Shown piece after piece: positions 32,592 to 41,086 of a DNA stretch of 41,199 nucleotides. How positions within the stretch are numbered: the stretch's first letter is position 1; every line of letters starts with the position of its first letter. The stretch spans positions 1 through 41,199 of the forward strand of contig JAFUJA010000025.1 in NCBI GenBank assembly GCA_017473905.1, given 5' to 3'. The notes under the pieces were generated by a model. The model was not told the origin of the DNA. It saw only the letters and a program-made list of their open reading frames with translations, and did no database searches. The DNA comes from Lachnospiraceae bacterium. Its GTDB lineage: Bacteria > Bacillota > Clostridia > Lachnospirales > Lachnospiraceae. Made by a program: the position numbers and the translations under genes.

Positions 32592-33716
32592 ATGGCGGAA
32601 CAGAAAAAAAGCAGACAGGCCAATATTGAACTTCTGCGTATCATAGCCATGATGATGATTATAACCCTGCATTATCTGGACAAGGGAAATATTCTGGTAG
32701 AGTTTGCCGCAGTAAACGGTTTTCAGCCGGTTTTACACCGTTTTATCCAGGTTCTTTGCATGGTTTCCGTAAATGTGTATGTTTTAATCAGCGGATATTT
32801 TCTGCTGGAGACCCGTTTTAAAATAAAAAAAGTACTTGTTTTATGGGCACAGATTCTTTTTTATGCATGGGGAATGGCAGCAGTCTTTATTCTGTGCGGT
32901 AAGGTAAGTTTATCTTCTCAGGGAATTTATGATCTGATACCCGTGGCATTGCCCGTAACGGGAAATCACTACTGGTTCGGAACCATTTATCTGATGCTTT
33001 TTGCTTTCTCACCTTTTTTAAATGTTCTGATAAAAAATATGACAAGAAAGCAGCATCTGATTGTAACCGGGGTTGCCCTTACATTCTTTTCCTTATGGAA
33101 TACGGTACTTCCGTTTACGATTCCGGTTTCCGACGGAGAGGGAATGGACCTTCCCTGGTTTGTATGTCTCTATCTTGTGGCAGCTTATATCCGGAAATAT
33201 CCGGATTGTATCAAAGTGAAAAAATGGCTTTGTCTGCTGACCTATGTAGGATGTGCGGCAGGAAGTGTGGCTCTGGGGTTGCTGGTTCTTTTTGTGGATT
33301 CCAAGGTAGGAAAGCTTGGGGGATATGCAGGAAACTTTTTCCCCTATAACAGTACTTTTACATTGATAGGAAGTATTGCACTGTTTTTATTCTTCCTGCA
33401 ACTGAATATAAAAGAAGGTGTCCTTGGAAAAATATTGGTGCGTCTGGGAGCGTGTACCTTTGGTGTATTCTTAATTCACGAGCACATGTACATGCGTTAT
33501 CTCTGGCCCACATGGTTTAAGGTTGCAGAGATGAAGGACAGCCCATGGTTACTCCTTCACCTTGCGGGAACTGTTTTGACGGTATTTCTTGTGTGTTCCC
33601 TGATTGATATGGTTAGACAGTTTATTTTTAAATATCTTTTTAACAATAAATGTATGGATGCTCTTTTAAAACCCTTTGCAAAGTTGGAAGAGAGCATTAA
33701 CGGAGGCGAAAAATGA
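32592..33716 (+). CDS. Acyltransferase 3 family membrane protein (O-acetylation)
   Basis: The 374-residue protein has about ten membrane helices. It opens with the acyltransferase-3 signature NIELLRIIAMMMIITLHY (11-28), with R16 and H27 as conserved residues. It ends HLAGTVLTVFLVCSLIDMVRQ. OafA/WecH-like enzymes put O-acyl groups on exported glycans. It overlaps the WecE gene by 4 nt. The SGNH protein at 37608 could be a functional partner. Confidence 0.87.
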   Translation: MAEQKKSRQANIELLRIIAMMMIITLHYLDKGNILVEFAAVNGFQPVLHRFIQVLCMVSVNVYVLISGYFLLETRFKIKKVLVLWAQILFYAWGMAAVFILCGKVSLSSQGIYDLIPVALPVTGNHYWFGTIYLMLFAFSPFLNVLIKNMTRKQHLIVTGVALTFFSLWNTVLPFTIPVSDGEGMDLPWFVCLYLVAAYIRKYPDCIKVKKWLCLLTYVGCAAGSVALGLLVLFVDSKVGKLGGYAGNFFPYNSTFTLIGSIALFLFFLQLNIKEGVLGKILVRLGACTFGVFLIHEHMYMRYLWPTWFKVAEMKDSPWLLLHLAGTVLTVFLVCSLIDMVRQFIFKYLFNNKCMDALLKPFAKLEESINGGEK

Positions 33717-34843
33717 TTGCTTTTAACGTTCCCCCTTATACGGGAAAAGAAATAAAATATATTGAGGAGGCAGTTGCCAATCATAAAATTTGCGGCGACG
33801 GTGCTTTTACGAAGAAATGTAATGAGTGGATTGAACAGAAAACCGGTACACCCAAAGCACTTCTTACCACATCCTGCACCCATGCAACGGAGCTGGCAGC
33901 GATTCTTGCGGATATTCAGCCCGGGGATGAAGTGATTATGCCTTCTTATACCTTTGTATCCACGGCGGATGCATTTGTGCTTCGCGGGGCAACCGTTGTG
34001 TTTGTGGACATCCGTCCGGATACCATGAACATTGACGAAAATCTGATTGAAGCTGCAATTACGGATAAAACCCGTGCCATCGTACCCGTGCATTACGCAG
34101 GTGTTTCCTGTGAAATGGATAAAATCATGGAAATTGCCAAGAAATATAATCTTTGCGTTATCGAGGATGCGGCACAGGGTATCATGTCCACATATAAGGG
34201 AAAGGCTCTGGGAACCATTGGAGATTACGGATGTTTTTCCTTCCATGAGACCAAAAACTTCTCCATGGGAGAGGGCGGTGCCATTCTGATTCAGAAGGAA
34301 GATAAAATTGAAGAAGCGGAAATTATTCGTGAAAAAGGTACCAACCGAGCAAAATTTTTCCGTGGTCAGATTGATAAATATACCTGGGTAGAAAAGGGTT
34401 CCTCCTATCTTCCCAGTGATATGAATGCGGCATATCTGTACGCACAGCTTGAACTTGCCGAGGAAATTACCGCAGACCGTATGGCGACATGGAACATGTA
34501 TCACGAAGCTTTTGAGGAACTGGAGCAGAAGGGACTTGTAGAGCGTCCTTTTATTCCTGAACATTGCACGCATAATGCGCACATGTATTATTTGAAGTGT
34601 AAGGATTTGGAAGAAAGAAGCAGTCTGATTTCTTACTTAAAAGAAAATGATATTCTTGCAGTATTCCATTATATTCCTTTGCATTCCGCACCTGCGGGAG
34701 CAAAATATTCCCGTTTCCACGGAGAAGACAAATTTACCACGGCAGAGAGCGAACGTCTGGTACGTCTTCCTCTGTACTACGGATTGAAAAAGGAAGAAGT
34801 GGAGTATATCATCGGCAAGGTGAAAGAATTTTATCTGAAATAA
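33713..34843 (+). CDS. wecE: dTDP-4-amino-4,6-dideoxygalactose transaminase
   Basis: This PLP enzyme (RffA/WecE family) aminates dTDP-4-keto-6-deoxy-D-glucose to dTDP-Fuc4N. The 376-residue sequence follows the family closely: FNVPPYTGKE, KICGDGAFTKKC, LLTTSCTHATELAA, EDAAQG (151-156) and the PLP lysine K181 in HETKN. Length is typical. The next gene is a GNAT acetyltransferase, so the pair should yield an N-acylated sugar such as Fuc4NAc. It competes with the rhamnose pathway (rmlD at 10064) for the same intermediate. Confidence 0.93.
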   Translation: MIAFNVPPYTGKEIKYIEEAVANHKICGDGAFTKKCNEWIEQKTGTPKALLTTSCTHATELAAILADIQPGDEVIMPSYTFVSTADAFVLRGATVVFVDIRPDTMNIDENLIEAAITDKTRAIVPVHYAGVSCEMDKIMEIAKKYNLCVIEDAAQGIMSTYKGKALGTIGDYGCFSFHETKNFSMGEGGAILIQKEDKIEEAEIIREKGTNRAKFFRGQIDKYTWVEKGSSYLPSDMNAAYLYAQLELAEEITADRMATWNMYHEAFEELEQKGLVERPFIPEHCTHNAHMYYLKCKDLEERSSLISYLKENDILAVFHYIPLHSAPAGAKYSRFHGEDKFTTAESERLVRLPLYYGLKKEEVEYIIGKVKEFYLK

Positions 34844-34857
34844 AAGAGGATAACAGC

Positions 34858-35397
34858 ATGACGGTAATGGAAAGCGATAAAGTACTTCTTCGCAAAATGG
34901 AATATTCCGATACGGAAAATATTGTAAAATGGCGTAATACCGACGCCGTGCGGGAACACTTTATTTATCAGGAGCTTTTTACAAAAGAAAGCCATGAAAA
35001 CTGGATTAAAACAATGGTGGAAACCGGCAAAGTGGACCAGCTGGTAATCTGTGTAAAAGAACATGACAAGGATGAAAAAGGTATTCCGGTGGGAAGCGTT
35101 TATGTGCGGGATATCGACCGTCAGCACAAGAAAGGTGAATACGGTATTTTTATCGGCGAGAGTGCTTACAGAGGGTGCGGAATCGGAAGCGAAACCGCCC
35201 GTCTGATGGTAAAATACTGTTTTGAGGTTTTAAAACTTCACAGATTGTTCCTGCGGGTATTTGCAGACAATGAACAGGCAATCCGCAGTTATGAAAAAGC
35301 AGGCTTTGTAAAAGAAGCCCTTTTAAATGACGATGTATGTATCCGGGGAGAGTACAGGGATATTGTACTGATGGGACAAATCAATCCCGAAATTTAA
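34858..35397 (+). CDS. GNAT N-acetyltransferase (sugar N-acetylation)
   Basis: The 179-residue protein is a RimJ/RimL-like GNAT domain with the acetyl-CoA binding stretch YRGCGIGSETARLMVKYCF (about 101-119) and a typical NEQAIRSYEKAGFV segment. Position 14 nt after wecE suggests that it acetylates the 4-amino group of dTDP-Fuc4N, the WecD role. A PseH-like role toward pseudaminic acid is the alternative, since pseF is in the same operon and PseH is also a GNAT protein. Confidence 0.8.
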   Translation: MTVMESDKVLLRKMEYSDTENIVKWRNTDAVREHFIYQELFTKESHENWIKTMVETGKVDQLVICVKEHDKDEKGIPVGSVYVRDIDRQHKKGEYGIFIGESAYRGCGIGSETARLMVKYCFEVLKLHRLFLRVFADNEQAIRSYEKAGFVKEALLNDDVCIRGEYRDIVLMGQINPEI

Positions 35398-35430
35398 GGT
35401 TCCGGTGTAAAAAGAGAAGAGGCATAAAAT

Positions 35431-36369
35431 ATGAGTTTAGTCAGTTTTGTAATCCCCTGCTACCGTTCCGCTAACACTATTCAGGGGGTTGTGGATGAAA
35501 TTAATACAACCATGCAGACTCTGAGCGGTTATGAGCATGAAATTATTCTGGTGAATGATTCTTCACCGGATAATACCATTGATGCCATTCGCGGTTTGTG
35601 TGAGAAGCATTCCAATATTGTGGGCATTGATCTTGCCCGTAATTTCGGACAGCATGCGGCACTTATGGCAGGTATGCGCCAGTCAAAGGGAGATATTGTG
35701 GTTTGTCTGGATGATGACGGTCAGACTCCCGCAGACGAGGTGGGAAAACTTCTTGCAAAAGTTGAGGAAGGCTTTGATGTGGTTTATGCAAGTTACGGCA
35801 AAAAGAAGCATAGCCTGTTCCGTAATTTCGGAAGTAAAGTAAATGAACTGATGACAAGAGTGATTCTGGGCAAACCCAAGGAACTCTTTATCTCCAGTTA
35901 TTTTGCGGCGAAACGTTTTGTTGTAAACGATATGCTTCGTTATGAACATTCTTATGCTTATGTAATCGGTCTGGTGCTTCGTTCTACCAAAAACATTACC
36001 AATGTTGAGGTAAAACACAGAGCCAGAACGGAAGGTACCAGCGGATATACTTTTAAAAAGCTTTTAGGATTATGGTTTAACGGTTTTACTGCATTTTCCA
36101 TCAAACCTTTGCGAATTGCAACGATTATCGGTACCATGTGTGCCTGCGGAGGCTTTTTATACGGTATTTATACCATCATCAAGAAGCTGGTGATTGTAGA
36201 GGTAGAAGCAGGGTTCTCAGCATTAATGTCCATGCTGGTATTCCTGGGCGGTATGATTATGCTGATGCTGGGTATGATCGGCGAATACATCGGCAGAATT
36301 TATATTTGTATGAATAATTCTCCCCAGTATGTAATCAGGGAAGTGATTCAGAAAGAGGAGCAGGAATAG
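35431..36369 (+). CDS. ArnC/GtrB-like polyprenyl-phosphate glycosyltransferase
   Basis: The 312-residue protein has a GT2 domain (SFVIPCYRSANTI, NDSSPDNT, LDDDGQTP at 93-100) and two C-terminal membrane helices (about 225-290). ArnC-like enzymes load amino sugars on undecaprenyl phosphate. Because wecE and the GNAT gene lie just upstream, its donor may be dTDP-Fuc4NAc (inference). The next gene, starting directly after its stop, is a polytopic GT-C-like protein that would be the user of this lipid-sugar. Confidence 0.86.
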   Translation: MSLVSFVIPCYRSANTIQGVVDEINTTMQTLSGYEHEIILVNDSSPDNTIDAIRGLCEKHSNIVGIDLARNFGQHAALMAGMRQSKGDIVVCLDDDGQTPADEVGKLLAKVEEGFDVVYASYGKKKHSLFRNFGSKVNELMTRVILGKPKELFISSYFAAKRFVVNDMLRYEHSYAYVIGLVLRSTKNITNVEVKHRARTEGTSGYTFKKLLGLWFNGFTAFSIKPLRIATIIGTMCACGGFLYGIYTIIKKLVIVEVEAGFSALMSMLVFLGGMIMLMLGMIGEYIGRIYICMNNSPQYVIREVIQKEEQE

Positions 36370-37593
36370 ATGAAGGGTTCCGGTGAGAATTGGAATAGTA
36401 TAAAAAAACGTCTGCCCCTTCTTTGTACCAGAACGGTGCTGTTTACGATTTACGGAATTTTATGTACTTATCTGTATTATATGCAGACCATGAAATTCTG
36501 TGGTTTTATTTATGAGTCCGATTTGCCCTATCATATTGAGATGGCGCTGGACGGATGGGGATATAGTCTGACGGCAATTGTATATCGGTTTTTAAACCTG
36601 TTTCCCAATATGAACTTTTTGGTGGCATTGTTTTTGATGCTTTGTACTTTGGGAGCGGTTTTGGCTACGGAAAAGGGAATTTCCCTTCTTTTGAAAAAAC
36701 CGTGGATTTCTTTTGGAATTGCGTTTTGTTCCGGCTTTGTAATGCCCTTTTTTATCGAAGCGGTGCAGTATTCCAGATATACCGGTTATCAGTCCGGCAG
36801 TATCTGGCATAATTCCACTTATATTGTTATGAAATTTCTGGCAGTGCTTGCCTTTATTTTGTACTGTGTGCTTGCCAGAAAATACGGAAAGAAACTTACC
36901 GTAAAAGAGTGGATAGCCTTTGCGGTGCTTCTGGCTCTTACCACTGCGACAAAAACCAGCTTTGTAGCTGTGTTTGCTCCGGCGGCACTTCTTATGCTGG
37001 GTGTCGATTTGTATTTAAAGGTACCCTGGAAAAAGGTACTTCTTGTGGCGCTTACCGTAGTGCCTACGATATTGATTGTTCTTCTGCAGGAGGCAGTTTT
37101 ATTCGGGGATGATACCGGAAACGGAATTGCAATTGAATTTGCCTATAATTTATATGTGGCTGCGAAAAGACCTTATTTTACGGTTCCTCTTTCCGTTGCG
37201 TTTCCACTGCTTGTTCTGGGAGTGAACCTGTATCCTGTATTACGGGATACTTTGAAGGATTTGAAAAAAAGAGAGCAGTCCTTAACCCATCGGGAGTTTC
37301 TTTTTTCCTGGCTTATGTGGGGATGCGGCTTGCTGGAATATGTGTTCCTGCGTGAAACGGGAACCCGTTCCAATGACGGTAATTTCTCCTGGGGATATGA
37401 TTTTTGTGTCTTTGTGGTTTTCACCGTCTGTATGGTTTATTTTGTAAAAAATCTCAAATCACTTTGGGAAAAGAATAAAAAAGTTCCCGCCTGTCTTTAC
37501 GGAGTTTTTGCCGGGGGCGTATTGTTGTATCATTTTTATTGTGGTTTGTATTTCTTTGCCCATCTGATGATAGGAACCACATATTTTATGTAA
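36370..37593 (+). CDS. Polytopic membrane protein, GT-C-like
   Basis: The 407-residue protein has about ten membrane helices. Its first outside loop has E49-S50-D51-L-P-Y-H55, the kind of acidic motif used by GT-C transferases that take sugars from polyprenyl phosphate. No family was recognised with certainty. Its start directly follows the stop of the ArnC-like synthase (zero spacing), implying translational coupling and a shared pathway. The enzymatic role is inferred from topology and pairing. Confidence 0.62.
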   Translation: MKGSGENWNSIKKRLPLLCTRTVLFTIYGILCTYLYYMQTMKFCGFIYESDLPYHIEMALDGWGYSLTAIVYRFLNLFPNMNFLVALFLMLCTLGAVLATEKGISLLLKKPWISFGIAFCSGFVMPFFIEAVQYSRYTGYQSGSIWHNSTYIVMKFLAVLAFILYCVLARKYGKKLTVKEWIAFAVLLALTTATKTSFVAVFAPAALLMLGVDLYLKVPWKKVLLVALTVVPTILIVLLQEAVLFGDDTGNGIAIEFAYNLYVAAKRPYFTVPLSVAFPLLVLGVNLYPVLRDTLKDLKKREQSLTHREFLFSWLMWGCGLLEYVFLRETGTRSNDGNFSWGYDFCVFVVFTVCMVYFVKNLKSLWEKNKKVPACLYGVFAGGVLLYHFYCGLYFFAHLMIGTTYFM

Positions 37594-37607
37594 AAAGAGG
37601 ATGACCT

Positions 37608-38477
37608 GTGAAAAAAGAGAGGGAAAAAGAAAAGTTCATAGTGATCGGACTTAGTGTGGCAGTGCTGCTGCTCCTTCTTTGTACCGTTTTCATCGGTCAG
37701 AAAAAATATTACCCCTTTAAAGAGGATGACCGCACGCAGGTTTTATTTCTCGGAGACAGTAATATTGCCTATGATGATGAAGGGGATTCCATTCCGGTTA
37801 TGCTGGAGAAGGCAGGATATTATACAGCCTATAACGGTGCCATCGGAGGTACCAGCGCATCCTGTATCAATCTTACGGGGAATCCTGACGGATTGACGGA
37901 TTTGTTTTGTTTTTATAATCTGGCGAAGATTATACACACCGGCGATTTGCAGGCTGTTTTGGAATTGGAAGATGATAAAACTACGGAAGATATGGGGAAA
38001 ATCGGTATGCTGACAGACCTGTATCTTGATAAAATGGACTATTTGGTGATTTCCTACGGTTTGAATGATTACACCATCGGTTGCAGGATTGAAGGGGAAG
38101 ATCCTTATGATGAAAGTACTTATTGCGGTGCGCTGCGAAGCGGGATTGAACTTCTGAAAGAAGACTGCCCCAATGCAGTTATTATTTTATCTTCCATTAC
38201 GTACTGTACGTTCGCGGAGGAAGGAAAGCCTTTTGCAGACGGTTATTCCGTGAATTGGGGAGGCGGCACCATTCAGGATTACCATGATGCCATGAAAAAG
38301 GTGGCAGAAGAGTACGAAGGAGTCGTTTTTTTCGATACACTTGAGACCATGGGTGTAAACGCAGAGAATTATGAGATTTATTTAAAGGATGATATTCACT
38401 TTAACGATGAAGGCAGAAAGCTGTATTTGGATTGCCTGATGGAACTGTTGAAAGAGAAGGAAAATAATGAAGGATAA
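37608..38477 (+). CDS. Membrane-anchored SGNH/GDSL hydrolase-like protein
   Basis: The 289-residue protein has one N-terminal membrane helix (about 9-30) and an outside SGNH domain. The nucleophile motif is FLGDSN (47-52, S51), block III is YGLND (150-154, N153) and the catalytic Asp/His lie in DDIHFND (D261/D262, H264). Such proteins remove or transfer O-acetyl groups on surface glycans. It overlaps the next gene by 11 nt. It probably edits the acylation installed by the enzyme at 32592. Confidence 0.82.
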   Translation: MKKEREKEKFIVIGLSVAVLLLLLCTVFIGQKKYYPFKEDDRTQVLFLGDSNIAYDDEGDSIPVMLEKAGYYTAYNGAIGGTSASCINLTGNPDGLTDLFCFYNLAKIIHTGDLQAVLELEDDKTTEDMGKIGMLTDLYLDKMDYLVISYGLNDYTIGCRIEGEDPYDESTYCGALRSGIELLKEDCPNAVIILSSITYCTFAEEGKPFADGYSVNWGGGTIQDYHDAMKKVAEEYEGVVFFDTLETMGVNAENYEIYLKDDIHFNDEGRKLYLDCLMELLKEKENNEG

Positions 38478-39918
38478 GCTGTGTCAATATGCCCGGCCGG
38501 TTCTGGTGTCTCTGTTTGTTGCAGGATTTGCACTTCAGGTGGTATTTGCCGGTTATTGGGCGTTTACAAACGGAAATAACGTGCAGGAGTTCTATGACAC
38601 CTCCTTTTATTTAAAAAGCGCAGGAATGTATGGCTTGGATGCATGGCATCTTCCCGGTTATGTGATGGTGATAAACATTGCACAGACTGTTTTTGGCTTT
38701 CTCGGAGATGGCTATGTCTGGGGCGTTTACCTGTTTCAGACGTTGTTCTCCCTGTTTATTTTTACGGAAGCAATCCGGAGTCTGGGACTGCATTTTTTTA
38801 AAAAAGAAATACCCTATAAGGTGGCAGTCCTCTTCGGTCTTTATATTGTTACGGTACCCATCATCTGGCAGATGCAGTTTGCGTTACTGCCGGATGCAAT
38901 CTGTCTTGCGGCAAGCTGTATTTTGTTTGCCAAAAGTCTGGAGCTGACCGCAGACAGGGCGAAGTTCCGTTGGGATTGTCTGTATGTGATTGCAGGTGGC
39001 CTTTTGGTTACCGCAACCTACGACCGTTATGCTTTTTACGGAGCTTTTTTATGGTCATTGTTCTGTTGTATTTATGTGTTCGCAGATCGTTTTATGATTC
39101 ATCCGAACAGTAAAAGAAAATTAGGTACGGCGGGGTGTATTCCTGTTCTTCTGTTGCTTGCCTGTGTCATTCATGTTTTATATCCCGGGGCGGTAAAATC
39201 AGAAGTCAATCAGGCGACCGGTTTACAGGGAGTAGTGGCAAACAGTGTTTCCTACAGCCCGGAAGCAGACCTGATGCACCGTTTTACCTTGTACGAGCAG
39301 AAAGAAGCTTCTGCATTTTATGGAGAAGTGTTACAGAAGTATTTTGATGACGGGTACTTTGCTGAGTATGAGGATACGCAAGAAGGGCTCTTTTATGTTG
39401 CGGCTCCTTTGATGGAGAAAGAGCTGGGAAGCCGGGAAGCTAAGAAGCTTTTTATGGAAATGAATCTGACCGGATTCAGGCAGAATTGGACCGGACATCT
39501 TGTTCAGATGTGGAAAGAAGTAACCGGTTATGTGTTTATGCCTGTCTCAGCGGTGAAATATATGTATAATGCAGCCAATTCCAAATACGGCTATAATTAT
39601 ACAAGAATGTGGGAACGGGAGCCTGTTCTGACCAGAGATTATATGCATACGGGAATGAACGGAGTGCTTATTTTTACCCTTGCAGCTGTAACAATTGCTT
39701 TGATTGGGGGGATAAAAAACAAGAAGAAAGGGAAGAAAATTCTTTTTTCTGCCGTAACCGGTTTGGGAGCGATTCTTGTATTTACCCTTCCCGCAATGAT
39801 TTTTGATACCATGTGTTATGACTATAGAATCGGTCTGTTTTCCTTGTGTTTATGGTTGTTTGCATCCATACTGACCATGACGGGCCTGTTAAAAAAAGGA
39901 GACTTAAAAAATGGATAA
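38467..39918 (+). CDS. Polytopic membrane protein, GT-C-like
   Basis: The 483-residue protein has N-terminal helices and an early outside loop with E41 and D44 (VQEFYDTSFYL). Many further helices follow, with a soluble insertion between about residues 250 and 390 and a C-terminal membrane bundle. This topology fits a GT-C transferase, but I recognise no named family. It overlaps the DPM1-like gene downstream by 8 nt, forming the third synthase/transferase pair in the operon. Confidence 0.6.
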   Translation: MKDKLCQYARPVLVSLFVAGFALQVVFAGYWAFTNGNNVQEFYDTSFYLKSAGMYGLDAWHLPGYVMVINIAQTVFGFLGDGYVWGVYLFQTLFSLFIFTEAIRSLGLHFFKKEIPYKVAVLFGLYIVTVPIIWQMQFALLPDAICLAASCILFAKSLELTADRAKFRWDCLYVIAGGLLVTATYDRYAFYGAFLWSLFCCIYVFADRFMIHPNSKRKLGTAGCIPVLLLLACVIHVLYPGAVKSEVNQATGLQGVVANSVSYSPEADLMHRFTLYEQKEASAFYGEVLQKYFDDGYFAEYEDTQEGLFYVAAPLMEKELGSREAKKLFMEMNLTGFRQNWTGHLVQMWKEVTGYVFMPVSAVKYMYNAANSKYGYNYTRMWEREPVLTRDYMHTGMNGVLIFTLAAVTIALIGGIKNKKKGKKILFSAVTGLGAILVFTLPAMIFDTMCYDYRIGLFSLCLWLFASILTMTGLLKKGDLKNG

Positions 39919-40849
39919 AATTGCTGTTTTAATCCCCTGTTATAACGAAGAGAAAACCATAGAAAAGGTGGTTCGGGATGCAAAAGAAGTGCTTCCCGAG
40001 GCTGTTATCTATGTGTATGATAATAATTCCACGGACCGTACCGCGGAACTTGCGGCAGCAGCGGGAGCCGTTGTACGCCATGAGTACCAGCAGGGTAAGG
40101 GAAATGTAATCCGTACCATGTTCCGGGAAATTGACGCAAAATGTTATCTTATGATTGACGGAGATGATACTTATCCTCTGGATTGTGCCCGTGAAATGGT
40201 GGATGCGGTGCTTTATCGTAAGGCAGATATGGTAATCGGAGACAGACTTTCTTCTACGTATTTTAAGGAAAACAAGCGTCCCTTCCATAATGTGGGAAAT
40301 AGTATGGTACGCGGTAGCATCAATAGAATGTTTGGCTGTAAAATCAAGGACATTATGACCGGATACCGTGCTTTCGGATATGGTTTCGTAAAGACCTTTC
40401 CTGTATTGTCAAAGGGATTCGAAATTGAAACAGAGATGACCATTCATGCAGTTTCGAATAACATGCAGCTTGAGAATGTAATTGTGGAATACAGAGACCG
40501 TCCCGAGGGAAGTGTATCCAAGTTAAATACTTATTCCGATGGTGCCAAAGTATTGTTTACAATTTTGAAATTATATAAAAATTACAAGCCTTTGGGCTTC
40601 TTTTCAGCGTTGGCATTCATTCTGGTATTGCTGGCTGCAATTTTTATGGTGCCGGTTCTGTACGATTATTTTACAACCGGACTGGTGGAAAGATTCCCTA
40701 CCTTGATTGTGTGTGGTTTTGCCACTCTGGCAGCCATCCAGTCTTTCTTCGCGGGAATGATTTTATCGGATATGTCCATAAAAAACAGAAGAGATTTCGA
40801 GTTTAGACGGAATCTTGTGGAGAAGGATGTTCCGAAGGAAGAAGAATAA
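39911..40849 (+). CDS. DPM1/GtrB-like polyprenyl-phosphate glycosyltransferase (last gene of operon)
   Basis: The 312-residue protein starts KIAVLIPCYNEEKTIEKVV, has DNNSTDRT (37-44), QGKGNVIRTMF (61-71), the metal-binding DGDDTYP (83-89) and GYRAFGYGFVKTFP. Two C-terminal membrane helices (about 232-290) follow. It should make a polyprenyl-phosphate sugar for the overlapping membrane protein at 38467. A strong terminator follows 14 nt after the stop codon, closing the operon. Confidence 0.88.
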   Translation: MDKIAVLIPCYNEEKTIEKVVRDAKEVLPEAVIYVYDNNSTDRTAELAAAAGAVVRHEYQQGKGNVIRTMFREIDAKCYLMIDGDDTYPLDCAREMVDAVLYRKADMVIGDRLSSTYFKENKRPFHNVGNSMVRGSINRMFGCKIKDIMTGYRAFGYGFVKTFPVLSKGFEIETEMTIHAVSNNMQLENVIVEYRDRPEGSVSKLNTYSDGAKVLFTILKLYKNYKPLGFFSALAFILVLLAAIFMVPVLYDYFTTGLVERFPTLIVCGFATLAAIQSFFAGMILSDMSIKNRRDFEFRRNLVEKDVPKEEE

Positions 40850-40863
40850 AGTTATATAATAGT

Positions 40864-40907
40864 AAATCATCGGTTTATCATATGTTTGGCAAGCCGGTGA
40901 TTTTTTT
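40864..40907 (+). terminator. Operon terminator
   Basis: AAATCATCGG (40864-40873) pairs with CCGGTGATTT (40894-40903), with one T-G wobble and a T run to 40907. It ends the 24-gene glycan cluster. Confidence 0.88.
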
Positions 40908-41086
40908 GTGAAATGATGTTGAGAGAGGGAAGGGGATACGTTTAATTTTTCAAGAAAAACGTGTGATGAGAGCAGGGAAATAACGTTAACATTTACATTA
41001 GATTGTATATTATGATAATATTAACAATAGTTGGTGGAATATATTTATGTTTCAAGCCTGGACTAAGTAAAAGGAGTCAGAATAAT
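40908..41086 (+). promoter_or_regulatory. AT-rich intergenic region before the last gene
   Basis: The stretch contains TTTACA at about 40993-40998 and a TAATAT-like box near 41017, spaced 18 nt, a plausible but weak sigma-A promoter. Nothing else is recognised here. Confidence 0.35.

Noticed and set aside
31794-32672. A long minus-strand open frame opposite the GtrB-like gene
   Set aside because: The composition is typical of a reverse-frame shadow and the plus-strand gene explains the coding signal.
33557-34582. A long open frame on the minus strand over the acyltransferase/wecE region
   Set aside because: It lies opposite two genes with clear family motifs, its translation is cysteine- and histidine-rich without domains, and no ribosome site was seen. 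It is a shadow frame.
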